NCBI RefSeq assembly: GCF_030412785.1
Contig: NZ_CP125295.1
Coordinates: forward strand, 2,232,001-2,296,000
DNA from: Paraburkholderia sabiae
GTDB taxonomy: Bacteria; Pseudomonadota; Gammaproteobacteria; Burkholderiales; Burkholderiaceae
DNA length: 64,000 bases
Direction: 5' to 3'
Part shown: positions 32,429 through 41,529 of the stretch, in pieces
Layout: each line of letters starts with the position of its first letter
How positions within the stretch are numbered: the first letter of the stretch is position 1
Position numbers and translations under genes: made by a program
Notes under the pieces: generated by a model
Seen by the model: only the letters and a program-made list of their open reading frames with translations
Told to the model about the DNA's origin: nothing
Databases searched by the model: none

Positions 32429-32458
32429 AAAACGCTCGCATTTTGCGGGCGTTTTTTA
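32429..32458. terminator. Bidirectional intrinsic terminator after lldP
   Basis: AACGCTCGCA (32431-32440) pairs with TGCGGGCGTT (32444-32453) across a 3-nt loop with one G-T pair, followed by TTTTT on the plus strand and, read leftward, also by a T-run. It separates lldP from the convergent lysR gene. Confidence 0.85.
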
Positions 32459-33334
32459 TTGATCGCCGATGAACCACGCTTTCAATGTCGCCGCACCCGG
32501 CTTGAGTTCAATTGACTTGGGATACACGAGGTAATACGCGGTCTTCAACGGCAGGCTCAAACCAAACGGATCGATCAACGACTTCGCCGCCTGCTCCGCT
32601 TCCGTCAACACCGCGCTCGTCAGCACGACGCCCTGCCCGCGCACGGCCGCTTCGATCGCCATCAGTGACTGGTCGAAATGAATCCCCGCGATGCCGTCGA
32701 TCTGCCTCGCGGACAATTTGCCGAATTTTTTCAACCACGTAGTCCAATGCGGATGCAGCGTGTTGTGTAGCAGTGTCGCGCGTTGCAGATCGTCGGGCGT
32801 TTTCAGCTTCAGCTTTCTTGCGTACGACGGACTGCAATAGACGCGGGCTTCGTCGGAATGCAGCAATTGCACGTTCAACTCAGGCGCATTGCCGTCGAAA
32901 TAGCGCACAGCGAGATCGATCGACTGCAGTTCGAAATCGACCATCGCGGTCGTCGTATTCAGTTCCAGGGCGATGCCCGGATGCGCGATCAGAAACTCCG
33001 TCATCCTGGGCGCAAACCATTTGGCGGCGAAGCTCGGCGGCATCGACACGCGAACTCCCTTGTTCTGGTTCTCTCGCACGCGACGGCTCGCGTGCATGAT
33101 CTGCGCGAGCGCGGGCTGAATCTGCGCGTAGTAGGCGCGCGCTTCGTCCGTCGGCACGATCTGTCTGACCTGACGCGCAAACAACGCGACGCCGAGCCAC
33201 GCTTCGAGTTTCTGGATCTGCTGGCCGACTGCGCCGGGCGTCACGCTCAGCTCATCGGCAGCTAGAGAAAAACTGGTCAGGCGCATCGCCGCTTCGAACG
33301 AAACCAGCGCTTTTAAAGGTGGCATGGCGGACAT
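32456..33334 (-). CDS. LysR-family regulator, GcvA-like
   Basis: About 292 aa. The winged helix at 3-65 (LTSFSLAADELSVTPGAVGQ) and the start MPPLKALVSFEAAMR are of the GcvA/AmpR subgroup. The effector domain spans 92-290. ATG 33334 or 33325 are possible starts; neither has a clear ribosome site. It is divergent from an EamA transporter 80 bp away and may control it. The shared gap holds inverted repeats GATAG/CTATC (33337-33356) and ACAAA-TCG-TTTGT (33364-33376). Confidence 0.9.
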   Translation of the reverse strand: MSAMPPLKALVSFEAAMRLTSFSLAADELSVTPGAVGQQIQKLEAWLGVALFARQVRQIVPTDEARAYYAQIQPALAQIMHASRRVRENQNKGVRVSMPPSFAAKWFAPRMTEFLIAHPGIALELNTTTAMVDFELQSIDLAVRYFDGNAPELNVQLLHSDEARVYCSPSYARKLKLKTPDDLQRATLLHNTLHPHWTTWLKKFGKLSARQIDGIAGIHFDQSLMAIEAAVRGQGVVLTSAVLTEAEQAAKSLIDPFGLSLPLKTAYYLVYPKSIELKPGAATLKAWFIGDQ

Positions 33335-33414
33335 AGGATAGTTTTTCTGCGCTATCGACGAGAACAAATCGTTTGTACCGCATCTGTGCGCGCAGCACAA
33401 TCGGCCCATCGTCC

Positions 33415-34356
33415 ATGCATCCGATGGTGTTTGCCATGAACCCCGCTTATCTCGCGTTCGCGCTGCTCGGCTTCATCTGGGGCAGCAATTTTCTTTTTAT
33501 GAAGTGGGCCAGCGTGTTGATCACGCCCGCTCAAATCGTCTTTCTGCGCGTGCTGTTCGGTTTTCTGCCGCTGCTCGTCTATGCGCTTGCGACGAAGGCG
33601 CTGTCATGGAAGCAGTTGCGCCATGCGCATCACTTCATCGTGATGTCGCTGCTGGCAACGAGCGTCTACTACTACGCGTTTGCAAAAGGCGCGACGCTGT
33701 TGCTATCGAGCGTCGCCGGCATGTTGAGCGGCGCGATTCCGCTGTTCTCGTTCGTCTGTGCGTGGGCGCTGTTGCGTGCCGAGCGGCCGACCATGCGCAT
33801 GATCGTCGGCGTGGTGTGCGGCTTCGTTGGCGTGCTGATGATCGCGCGCCCGTGGAACGGCGCCGTCACAAGCGTGAATCTGAGTGGCGTCGCGTATATG
33901 GCGGCGGGTTCGTTGAGCGTGGGCTGTTCGTTCGTCTATGCGCGGCGCTTTCTGTCGAAGCTCGACATGTCGCCCGTCGCGCTGTCCACATGGCAGATCG
34001 GCTTTGCGCTCCTGACGATTGCCTGCGTCACGCCGTTCGACGGCATGACGCACATCGCGCACGACACGCGCGCAGCCGTCGGCATCGTGCTCGGACTTGG
34101 GCTGCTCGGCACGGGCGTCGCGTACATCCTCTATTACTTCATCGTGCAGCGGCTCGGTGCGCTGGCGGCGTCGAGCGTCACGTATATTCCGCCTGTCGTC
34201 GCACTGGCGATCGGCGTGCTGTTCGCACACGAGCCGATCCACTCGCTCGATCTGCTCGCGATGGTCTGCATTCTCGGCGGCGTGTTTCTGCTGCAAAGCG
34301 GGCGGAATCCGCAGAAGAATGCGGCCGCTTCATCTTCAGCGCGACGCACCGCGTAG
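33415..34356 (+). CDS. EamA/DMT-family membrane transporter
   Basis: About 313 aa with ten predicted helices in two EamA repeats (LAFALLGFIWGSNFLFMKWA first; GVAYMAAGSLSVGCSFVYAR second). DMT transporters of this size export amino acids or other metabolites; the substrate is not evident. Start could be 33415 or 33436 (MNPAYL), without strong ribosome sites. It is divergent from a LysR gene that probably regulates it. Confidence 0.9.
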   Translation: MHPMVFAMNPAYLAFALLGFIWGSNFLFMKWASVLITPAQIVFLRVLFGFLPLLVYALATKALSWKQLRHAHHFIVMSLLATSVYYYAFAKGATLLLSSVAGMLSGAIPLFSFVCAWALLRAERPTMRMIVGVVCGFVGVLMIARPWNGAVTSVNLSGVAYMAAGSLSVGCSFVYARRFLSKLDMSPVALSTWQIGFALLTIACVTPFDGMTHIAHDTRAAVGIVLGLGLLGTGVAYILYYFIVQRLGALAASSVTYIPPVVALAIGVLFAHEPIHSLDLLAMVCILGGVFLLQSGRNPQKNAAASSSARRTA

Positions 34357-34360
34357 TGCT

Positions 34361-35044
34361 TTACGTCTCGCTCCACATGCGCAGCAGGTTGTGATAACAG
34401 CCCACCAGCGTGCGGCGAGCCGCTTCATCGCCATTCGATGCATTGAGCCGCTGGATCGCGCCGTCGAGATCGAACAGCATCGCACGCTGCGTGTCGTCGC
34501 GCACCAGGCTTTGCGCCCAAAAGAAACTCGACACGCGCGCGCCGCGCGTCACGGGCCTCACCTGATGCAGGCTCGTGCCTGGATAGACGATTGCGTGTCC
34601 GGCGGGCAGCTTCACTTCCTGCACGCCATACGTATCTTCGATTAGCAGTTCGCCGCCATCGTATTCGTCGGGCGGTGTGAGAAAAAGCGTGATCGAGATG
34701 TCGGTGCGCACACGCACACCGCTGCCCGGCACGAGACGGATTGCACCGTCGACGTGACTGCCGAAGTGCATGCCGCCTTCGTAGCGGTTGAAGAGCGGCG
34801 GGTACACCTTGTTCGGCAACGCGGCGCTGATGAAAAGCGGATGACGTTCCAGCGATGCAACGATCCGGTCGCCCATTTCCAGCGCGATCGGCGCCGTCTG
34901 TTCGATCTGCTGGTTACGCTTGACGGGCGCGCCCTGATAGCCGGCTGTCGCGCGGCCATCGACCCATGCATCGCTCGCTTCGAGTTGCGCACGCATCGCG
35001 GCGGCTTCGGCGGGACTCAGTACGTCCGGGATCGTGACAATCAT
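34361..35044 (-). CDS. piuC: PiuC-like Fe(II)/2-oxoglutarate PKHD hydroxylase
   Basis: A 227-aa dioxygenase. Iron ligands are visible in [11 protein letters not shown] (HxD) and [14 protein letters not shown] (His plus the 2-oxoglutarate Arg). PKHD/PiuC proteins (YbiX in E. coli) accompany Fiu/PiuA receptors and are iron-regulated. It lies 100 bp downstream of such a receptor gene on the same strand, so co-transcription from the Fur-controlled promoter is likely. Its exact substrate is unknown. Confidence 0.92.
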   Translation of the reverse strand: MIVTIPDVLSPAEAAAMRAQLEASDAWVDGRATAGYQGAPVKRNQQIEQTAPIALEMGDRIVASLERHPLFISAALPNKVYPPLFNRYEGGMHFGSHVDGAIRLVPGSGVRVRTDISITLFLTPPDEYDGGELLIEDTYGVQEVKLPAGHAIVYPGTSLHQVRPVTRGARVSSFFWAQSLVRDDTQRAMLFDLDGAIQRLNASNGDEAARRTLVGCYHNLLRMWSET

Positions 35045-35144
35045 CGTTCAGTTTCCTGCATAACGGACAGCGCCGCGCGCCTTCCGCATGAATCGCTTCA
35101 TGCGGGAAAGCGCGCGGCCTGTCGTGGGCTATCGCTTCATGCGA

Positions 35145-37382
35145 TCAGAAAAAGCGATAGTTTACCGTCGCGAGGAACGTGCGCCCATAACCCGGCACTG
35201 CGCGTCCGCCGTCGGACGGAATCAGCGCGTCGTAGTAGTTCTTGTCGGTCAGGTTCAGCACGTTGAGCTGGACGTCGTAACGCTTCGCGTGATACGCCGC
35301 CATCGCGTCCCAACGCGTGTAGCCGCCAACCTGCACGAAGTTGTTGTTGGCCGCATAACGCGACGACATGTACGTCGGACCGCCGCCGATTTCCCAATGC
35401 GGCGTGAAGAGATACGTCGTCCACAGCGTCAGCGTATGTTTCGGCGTGTTGGCGGGCACCTTGCCCTGCGTGCCGTCGAAGGCCTTCAGGATCTCGCCGT
35501 CCATGTACGTATAGCCGCCGAACACCTGCCAGTTGTTCGTGATGTGACCGGCAAGACCCATCTGATAGCCGCGCACGCGGATATCGCCGTCGAGCGTGTA
35601 GCTGCCGTCCGGGTTCGCCGTGCGCGCATTCGTCTTTTCGATGTTGAAAAGCGATTGCGTGACGGACAGCCCGCCGCCGAGCAGATCCAGCTTCGCGCCC
35701 ACTTCATACGACTTGTTATGCTCGGGCGGCAGATTCTGCTGCCCATTGGTCAACGTCAGCGCTTCGAGCGAAGGATCGAACGACGTGCCATATGACACGT
35801 AATACGACTGCCAGTCGGCCGGCTGATAGATGATGCCGCCGCGCACGCTGGTGAAGTAGTTCGTCTGCGTTGCATAGCCGGGCACGTTGATCGAGTTGTG
35901 GATCGACGCTTCGTAGCGATCCCAGCGCACGCCGCCCACGACCTTCCAGTGCTGACCGATCGACACCGTGTCGTTCACATACGCGCCCACGCCATTCGCG
36001 CTCGATTCAGCGAGATTGGTCGCCACTTCCTTCACGTTCGACGGACGCGGCGTATAAGCGGGATCGATCAGCGGCACGATGCCGATGGTGTTCGACGGCA
36101 GACCCGGCGAGGTAGCCGTGAAACTCTGGTTGCTATACGTTTCGTGGCTCAGGTCGAGACCTGTGATCACGTCGTGCTTGAGCGGACCCGTGTTGAACTT
36201 CGCTTCGAGATCGGTCGAGTTATAGACCGAGTGGTCGTTAATGTTGCGGTCCTTGCCCTGCAGCTTCACGAACAGTTTCGACGGATCGATCGTCGTGAAG
36301 TTGCCGTTCGTGAGCGCCGTCGATGTCCCGAGCGGCCCAGTCAGCACCGATGCCGCGTTAGTCGCGCGCGCTTCCGTGCTGTAGTGGCTGAACTGCGTCT
36401 GGTTGCGCAGGGTCAGGTCGTCGTTGAAGCGATGCTTGATGCGCGCGCTGAGCGTCTGCACGTCCTGAATCGTGCGGTCGTCGGTGTAGCCGTAGAACGT
36501 GCCGCGATTCACAGGCGCGGGGTGACCGTTCAGCGGCGGAATGCCGTAGTCGGGCTGATCGCGATTGTGCTGGATCAGCGCGGACAACGTGATTTCCGTC
36601 GGCGTGCCGATGCCGAACTTTACTTCAGGCGCAACGCCGTAGTCCTTGTTCTTCATCACATCGCGCGACGAACCGAGGCTCTGGCCGAACGCGTTGATGC
36701 GGAACGCTGACGTGTCAGTAATCGGCGTGTCGAGGTCGACGGTCGTGCGGTAACGGTCATGGGTGCCGGCCTGCACGGAGACGTCGGCGCGCTTCTTCAG
36801 CGTCGGCTCCTTGCTGACCTGGTTGATCACGCCGCCCGTCGATCCGCGGCCGAAATACAGCGACGACGGCCCATACAGCACGTCGATCGACTCGAGGTTG
36901 AACGTGTCGCGATAGTACTGGCCGCGATCGCGGAAGCCGTCGAGGTAAATGTCGGTGCGCGCCGAGAAGCCGCGCAGGTTGATGTTGTTGCCGATCTGAC
37001 CGCCTTCCGCCGCGCCGATCGTGATGCCGGGCACGTTGCGCAACGCGTCGGAGAACGAGCTGACGGCCTGCGATTGCAGCACTGCCTTGGGCACGACGGT
37101 CGCGGCTTGCGGAATGTCACGCAGCGCGGTCGGCACCTTGGCGCCGACGCTCGACGTGTCGGCCTGGAAATCGGTGGCGTTGTCGGCCTGGCTCGTCACC
37201 TTGACGGTGGGCAGGGTGGCGTTGTCGGAAGGCTGGCTGGCGGAGGGCTGGCTGGCGGGAGAAGTGGACGATGCGGCCTGGGCTACCTGTGCTGCCGGTG
37301 TGGCCGGCGTCGTCGTTTGTGCGTAGAGCGGCGTCGCAAAGACGGCCATGACGGCCGCTGCGAGTGGCGTAGTTCGATGCAT
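35145..37382 (-). CDS. TonB-dependent catecholate siderophore receptor, Fiu/PiuA type
   Basis: A 745-aa outer-membrane receptor. It has a signal peptide (1-21, ending LYAQ), a Ser/Gln/Pro-rich spacer at 25-55, a plug domain at about 70-200 (IPQAATVVPKAVLQSQAVSS; NNINLRGFSARTDIYLDGFR) and a 22-strand barrel ending in YRFF, the usual C-terminal aromatic. It should import ferric catecholates with TonB energy. ATG 37382 has CAGGGA 7 nt upstream. A Fur box lies 120 bp before it and piuC follows. Confidence 0.94.
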   Translation of the reverse strand: MHRTTPLAAAVMAVFATPLYAQTTTPATPAAQVAQAASSTSPASQPSASQPSDNATLPTVKVTSQADNATDFQADTSSVGAKVPTALRDIPQAATVVPKAVLQSQAVSSFSDALRNVPGITIGAAEGGQIGNNINLRGFSARTDIYLDGFRDRGQYYRDTFNLESIDVLYGPSSLYFGRGSTGGVINQVSKEPTLKKRADVSVQAGTHDRYRTTVDLDTPITDTSAFRINAFGQSLGSSRDVMKNKDYGVAPEVKFGIGTPTEITLSALIQHNRDQPDYGIPPLNGHPAPVNRGTFYGYTDDRTIQDVQTLSARIKHRFNDDLTLRNQTQFSHYSTEARATNAASVLTGPLGTSTALTNGNFTTIDPSKLFVKLQGKDRNINDHSVYNSTDLEAKFNTGPLKHDVITGLDLSHETYSNQSFTATSPGLPSNTIGIVPLIDPAYTPRPSNVKEVATNLAESSANGVGAYVNDTVSIGQHWKVVGGVRWDRYEASIHNSINVPGYATQTNYFTSVRGGIIYQPADWQSYYVSYGTSFDPSLEALTLTNGQQNLPPEHNKSYEVGAKLDLLGGGLSVTQSLFNIEKTNARTANPDGSYTLDGDIRVRGYQMGLAGHITNNWQVFGGYTYMDGEILKAFDGTQGKVPANTPKHTLTLWTTYLFTPHWEIGGGPTYMSSRYAANNNFVQVGGYTRWDAMAAYHAKRYDVQLNVLNLTDKNYYDALIPSDGGRAVPGYGRTFLATVNYRFF

Positions 37383-37661
37383 CGCGATTCCCTGTCGTTG
37401 TCACTGATTTTTTTTGGTGCTACGGGCGCTGCCTGCCCGTCCGGTTCGCGCGTTCGCGCAAACCGCCCCGCCGAGCCGAAAGCCTCGGCTGGCCCCTCTT
37501 AAATGAGAATCGGTATCATTACATGAACGGTAATGGTTCGCAATCATGCACACGGCATGTGTGGTCATTGCGCGTCATTCTTTCAAATGACGATTAGCTT
37601 TCGACTAACGCACAAATCATGCTCAATTGCCACTGCTTTTAATTGCGATTAAAGGTCCAAT
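37383..37661. other. Intergenic region upstream of siderophore receptor
   Basis: With the adjoining terminator this gap is about 340 bp. It holds the receptor promoter with a Fur box and, further right, A+T-rich sequence with no gene that I can support. Confidence 0.6.
37502..37520. promoter_or_regulatory. Fur box
   Basis: AATGAGAATCGGTATCATT is a 19-bp near-palindrome matching most positions of the classical Fur box. Its place about 120 bp before a siderophore receptor supports iron repression of receptor and piuC. Confidence 0.75.
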
Positions 37662-37690
37662 AAAAAAAGCGGCGTCTTTCGACGCCGCCT
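37662..37690 (-). terminator. Intrinsic terminator of glycerol ABC operon
   Basis: GCGGCGTC and GACGCCGC (37669-37676 and 37681-37688) form a perfect 8-bp stem with a TTTC loop. Read leftward it is followed by seven Ts. It lies 34 bp past the glpV stop. Confidence 0.92.
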
Positions 37691-37721
37691 TTAAACCTTC
37701 TCGCTTATTTGCTTAAGACGC

Positions 37722-39464
37722 TTAGCGCACCTTGCCTGCCTTCCATGCTGCGAGCAACTGGTCGTACTTGACCGTTTCGCCCTTCGGCTTTTCATTCGCG
37801 AGCTTCTTCCACGGCGCGTGCTGATCGGAGAGCCACTTCGACGGATCGCTTTCCGCATTCAACTCCGGCGCACAGACTTTCATCCCTGCGCGCTGCAAAC
37901 GGCCCAGCACCTGGTCCATTTCCTTCGCGAGGTTGTCCATTGCGGCTTGCGGTGTCTTCTCGCCGGCAGCAGCCGTTGCGACGTTCTTCCACCACAATTG
38001 CGCCATCTTCGGATAGTCGGGGACGTTATTGCCCGTCGGCGTCCATGCAACGCGCGCCGGACTGCGATAGAACTCGATCAGGCCGCCGTATTTGTCCGCA
38101 TTCTTGGTGAAGTAGTCGCTATGAATGTCGGAATCGCGAATGAACGTAAGACCAACGATCGACTTCTTCAGCGACACCGTCTTCGACGTGACGAACTGCG
38201 CGTAGAGCCACGCAGCCGCGCGCTGGTTCGCAGGCGTCGACTTGAAGAAAGTCCACGAACCAACGTCCTGATAGCCGTTTTGCATGCCGTCCTTCCAGTA
38301 GGGGCCATGCGGCGACGGCGCCATCCGCCACTTCGGCGTACCGTCCGCGTTCGTGACGTTACCGGGTTTCAGCATCGAGGCAGTGAATGCCGTGTACCAG
38401 AAGATCTGCTGGGCGATCTTGCCTTGCGCCGGCACCGGGCCCGCCTCGCTGAACGTCATACCCGACGCTTCGGGCGGCGCATACTTCTTCAGCCAATCGA
38501 CGTATTTCGTCGTGGCGAACACGGCTGCGGGACTATTCGTACCACCGCCGCGCGACACGGATGCACCGACGGGGTGACATCCATCCGGTGTCACGCGAAT
38601 GCCCCATTCGTCGACGGGAATGCCGTTCGGAATACCTTTATCGGCTTCACCGGCCATCGAAAGCCATGCGTCGGTGAAGCGCCATCCCAGCGACGGATCT
38701 TTCTTGCCGTAATCCATGTGACCAAAGACCTTTTCGCCGTCGATGGTCTTCACATCGTTCGTGAAGAAGTCTGCGATATCTTCATACGCCGACCAGTTAA
38801 CCGGCACACCGAGGTCATAGCCATACTTCGCCTTGAACTTGTCCTGCAAGTCCTTGCGCGCGAACCAGTCCGCGCGGAACCAGTAGAGATTTGCGAACTG
38901 CTGGTCCGGCAATTGATAGAGCTTCTTGTCCGGCGCAGTCGTAAAGCTCGTGCCGATAAAGTCCTTCAGATCGAGGCCCGGATTCGTATACTCCTTGCCC
39001 TCGCCTGTCATGTAATCGGAGAGCGGCACGATCACACCATAGCGATAGTGCGTGCCAATCAGGTCCGAGTCCGAAATCCAGCCGTCGTAAATGCTTTGAC
39101 CCGACTGCATCGACGTCTGCAACTTTTCGACGACATCGCCTTCCTGAATGATGTCGTGCTTGACGGGAATCCCGGTGATTTCCGTAAATGCCTTTGCAAG
39201 CGTCTTCGATTCATACATGTGCGTGTCGATCGTTTCCGACACCACGTGTACTTCCTTGACGCCTGCCGCCTTGAGTTTCGCAGCCGTGTCGATGAACCAC
39301 TTCATTTCGTCCATCTGCTGCTGCTTGGACAGCGTGCTCGGCTGGAATTCGCTGTCGACCCATTTCTGCGCTTCGGGCGTGCCCGCAAGCGCAGCGTGAT
39401 TCGCACATGCCCCCGCGACCACTCCTGCCACTGCAAGCGCGACGATCCGTCTCCTGTGTTGCAT
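37722..39464 (-). CDS. glpV: Glycerol ABC transporter substrate-binding protein GlpV
   Basis: A 580-aa periplasmic binding protein, longer than most family-1 solute binders, as is GlpV. The signal peptide (1-35) contains a Cys (AGACANHAALAG). The body includes VVSETIDTHMYESKTLAKAF and IIQEGDVVEKLQTSMQSGQS. The gene set ATPase-ATPase-permease-permease-DUF2160-large binding protein is that of GlpSTPQUV of Rhizobium, which imports glycerol. ATG 39464 follows AGGAG. It is the last gene of the operon. Confidence 0.9.
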   Translation of the reverse strand: MQHRRRIVALAVAGVVAGACANHAALAGTPEAQKWVDSEFQPSTLSKQQQMDEMKWFIDTAAKLKAAGVKEVHVVSETIDTHMYESKTLAKAFTEITGIPVKHDIIQEGDVVEKLQTSMQSGQSIYDGWISDSDLIGTHYRYGVIVPLSDYMTGEGKEYTNPGLDLKDFIGTSFTTAPDKKLYQLPDQQFANLYWFRADWFARKDLQDKFKAKYGYDLGVPVNWSAYEDIADFFTNDVKTIDGEKVFGHMDYGKKDPSLGWRFTDAWLSMAGEADKGIPNGIPVDEWGIRVTPDGCHPVGASVSRGGGTNSPAAVFATTKYVDWLKKYAPPEASGMTFSEAGPVPAQGKIAQQIFWYTAFTASMLKPGNVTNADGTPKWRMAPSPHGPYWKDGMQNGYQDVGSWTFFKSTPANQRAAAWLYAQFVTSKTVSLKKSIVGLTFIRDSDIHSDYFTKNADKYGGLIEFYRSPARVAWTPTGNNVPDYPKMAQLWWKNVATAAAGEKTPQAAMDNLAKEMDQVLGRLQRAGMKVCAPELNAESDPSKWLSDQHAPWKKLANEKPKGETVKYDQLLAAWKAGKVR

Positions 39465-39549
39465 GGTCTTCTCCTGTCTCCACACCCCTTATGGATCATC
39501 AGCCGATTGCCGCCCGGGGCATCAACGGAACCGGTTTGTTCTTACTCTT

Positions 39550-39831
39550 CTATCCTCGCCACATGATCGCGAGCAGCACGACAACGGATGCCGCAAAGCC
39601 CGGCCATGCGCTTGCGCCCTCGCCGCTGATGGCGATCCATGCGAGATTCACATACGCCGCTGTCAACAGGCCGATAAAGAGCCGGTCGCCGCGCGTCGTG
39701 GCAATCGGCAAAAAGCCTTTGCGTTCGATAGTCGGTGCGCGCAGTTCCCAAAGCGTCATTCCCGCAAGCATCACGACGACGCAGCCAAAGAAGATCGCGA
39801 CTTCCGGTGTCCAGTACATCCACTTGAACAT
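39550..39831 (-). CDS. glpU: Small membrane protein GlpU (DUF2160)
   Basis: A 93-aa protein with three hydrophobic segments (VAIFFGCVVVMLAGMTLW; LFIGLLTAAYVNLAWIAI; GFAASVVVLLAIMW). The start MFKWMYWTPEVA is characteristic of DUF2160, found only in this type of glycerol/polyol ABC operon. Its role in the transporter is not established. Its ATG overlaps the TGA of glpQ. Confidence 0.9.
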   Translation of the reverse strand: MFKWMYWTPEVAIFFGCVVVMLAGMTLWELRAPTIERKGFLPIATTRGDRLFIGLLTAAYVNLAWIAISGEGASAWPGFAASVVVLLAIMWRG

Positions 39832-40643
39832 CACACTCTCCCCATCGCAAAGCCCTTCGCGATGTAGTTGCGCACGAAATAGATAACGAGGGCGCCGGGA
39901 ATGATCGTCAGCACGCCGGCGGCCGACAGCACGCCCCAATCCATACCCGCTGCCGATACCGTGCGCGTCATCACGGCTGCGATCGGCTTCGCGTTCACCG
40001 TAGTCAGCGTGCGCGCGAGCAGCAATTCGACCCAGCTGAACATGAAGCAGAAGAACGCCGTCACGCCGACACCCGCCTTGATGAGCGGCAAGAAGATCTT
40101 GATGAAGAAAGCGGGAAACGAATAACCGTCGATATATGCGGTCTCGTCGATTTCACGCGACACACCCGACATGAAGCCTTCGAGAATCCACACGGCGAGC
40201 GGCACGTTGAACAACATATGCGCGAGTGCAACGGCGACATACGTGTCCATCAAACCGACGCTCGAATAGAGCTGAAAGAACGGCAAAAGAAACACAGCGG
40301 GCGGCGTCATCCGGTTGGTGAGCAGCCAGAAGAACATGTGCTTGTCGCCGAGAAAGCGATAACGCGAGAACGCGTACGCAGCCGGCAATGCGACGAGCAC
40401 CGACATCACCGTATTCATCAACACATAGACGATCGAGTTGATGTAGCCCCAGTACCACGACGGGTCGGTGAAAATGATCTTGAAGTTGTCGAAGGTCACG
40501 TGATGCGGCCAGATCGAAAACGCCGACATCGTTTCTTCGTTCGTGCGTAGCGAAATCGACAACATCCAGTACAAAGGAATCAGCGCGAATGCAATATAGA
40601 CGAGCAATACGAGCGCGCGTATCCAGCGGCGATTGTCACGCAT
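39831..40643 (-). CDS. glpQ: Glycerol ABC transporter permease GlpQ
   Basis: A 270-aa, six-helix permease of the MalG type. The EAA loop that contacts the ATPases is SREIDETAYIDGYSFPAFFI. It pairs with GlpP to form the channel. The start lies inside the end of glpP (8-nt overlap) and the stop overlaps glpU. Confidence 0.93.
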   Translation of the reverse strand: MRDNRRWIRALVLLVYIAFALIPLYWMLSISLRTNEETMSAFSIWPHHVTFDNFKIIFTDPSWYWGYINSIVYVLMNTVMSVLVALPAAYAFSRYRFLGDKHMFFWLLTNRMTPPAVFLLPFFQLYSSVGLMDTYVAVALAHMLFNVPLAVWILEGFMSGVSREIDETAYIDGYSFPAFFIKIFLPLIKAGVGVTAFFCFMFSWVELLLARTLTTVNAKPIAAVMTRTVSAAGMDWGVLSAAGVLTIIPGALVIYFVRNYIAKGFAMGRV

Positions 40644-41529
40644 TGTCTTCTCCCGTCGTTGCAGGACCGCCCTTGCCTACGCGCTCCATCCAGTTATAAA
40701 GAATGAAGCAGAGCAAAAGAATGATCAGGAAGTAGATCAGCGAAAACGCTGCCGCAGGACCAAGATCGAATTGGCCGACGGCTTTTTGCGTGAGGTACTG
40801 GCTAAGGAATGTCGTCGAGTCACCCGGGCCGCCGCCCGTCAATACGAAAGGTTCCGTGTAGATCATGAAACTGTCCATGAAGCGCAACAGCACCGCGATC
40901 ATGAGCACGCCGCGCATCTTGGGCAACTGGATATAGCGGAACACCGCAAAGCGGCTGGCGCCGTCGATTTCCGCAGCCTGATAGAAGGCATCGGGAATTG
41001 CGCGCAAGCCTGCATAGCAGAGCAATGCGACGAGCGGGGTCCAGTGCCAGATGTCCATCACGAGCACGGTTACCCATGCATCGGTCGGACTTGCCGTGTA
41101 GTTGTACTCGACGCCGATGCGATTCAATGCATAACCAAGCAGGCCGATGTCGGGCCGCCCAAAGATCTGCCAGATCGTGCCGACTACGTTCCATGGAATC
41201 AGCAGCGGCATTGCGAGCACGACGAGAGCAGCCGATGCACGCCAGCCCGACGCCGGCATTGCAAGAGCGAGCGCGACGCCAAGCGGTATTTCGAACAGCA
41301 GCACGCACGCCGAGAAAATGATCTGCCGCCCCAATGCGCCGCGCAGATCGGGATCGGTCATGATGTTGCGAAACCATTCCGTACCGACGAACACATGCTG
41401 TGTCGGGCTGATGATGTCCTGCACCGAATAGTTGACGACCGTCATCAACGGCAATATCGCGGAGAACGCGACGCAAATGAATACGGGCACGACAAGCAGC
41501 CACGCTTTCTGATTGAGCGGCTTGTTCAT
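40636..41529 (-). CDS. glpP: Glycerol ABC transporter permease GlpP
   Basis: A 297-aa, six-helix permease of the MalF type, with EAA loop FYQAAEIDGASRFAVFRYIQ. ATG 41529 overlaps the TGA of glpT, and the longer upstream open frame is out of place. It forms the membrane channel with GlpQ. Confidence 0.93.
   Translation of the reverse strand: MNKPLNQKAWLLVVPVFICVAFSAILPLMTVVNYSVQDIISPTQHVFVGTEWFRNIMTDPDLRGALGRQIIFSACVLLFEIPLGVALALAMPASGWRASAALVVLAMPLLIPWNVVGTIWQIFGRPDIGLLGYALNRIGVEYNYTASPTDAWVTVLVMDIWHWTPLVALLCYAGLRAIPDAFYQAAEIDGASRFAVFRYIQLPKMRGVLMIAVLLRFMDSFMIYTEPFVLTGGGPGDSTTFLSQYLTQKAVGQFDLGPAAAFSLIYFLIILLLCFILYNWMERVGKGGPATTGEDNA

Noticed and set aside
30651..32477. 608-codon frame antisense to lldP
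   Set aside because: Extreme Arg/Gln/His content; lldP on the other strand has all family motifs.
37222..37262. Short repeat in the siderophore receptor N terminus (SQPSASQPSD)
   Set aside because: Low-complexity spacer after the signal peptide, common in such receptors.
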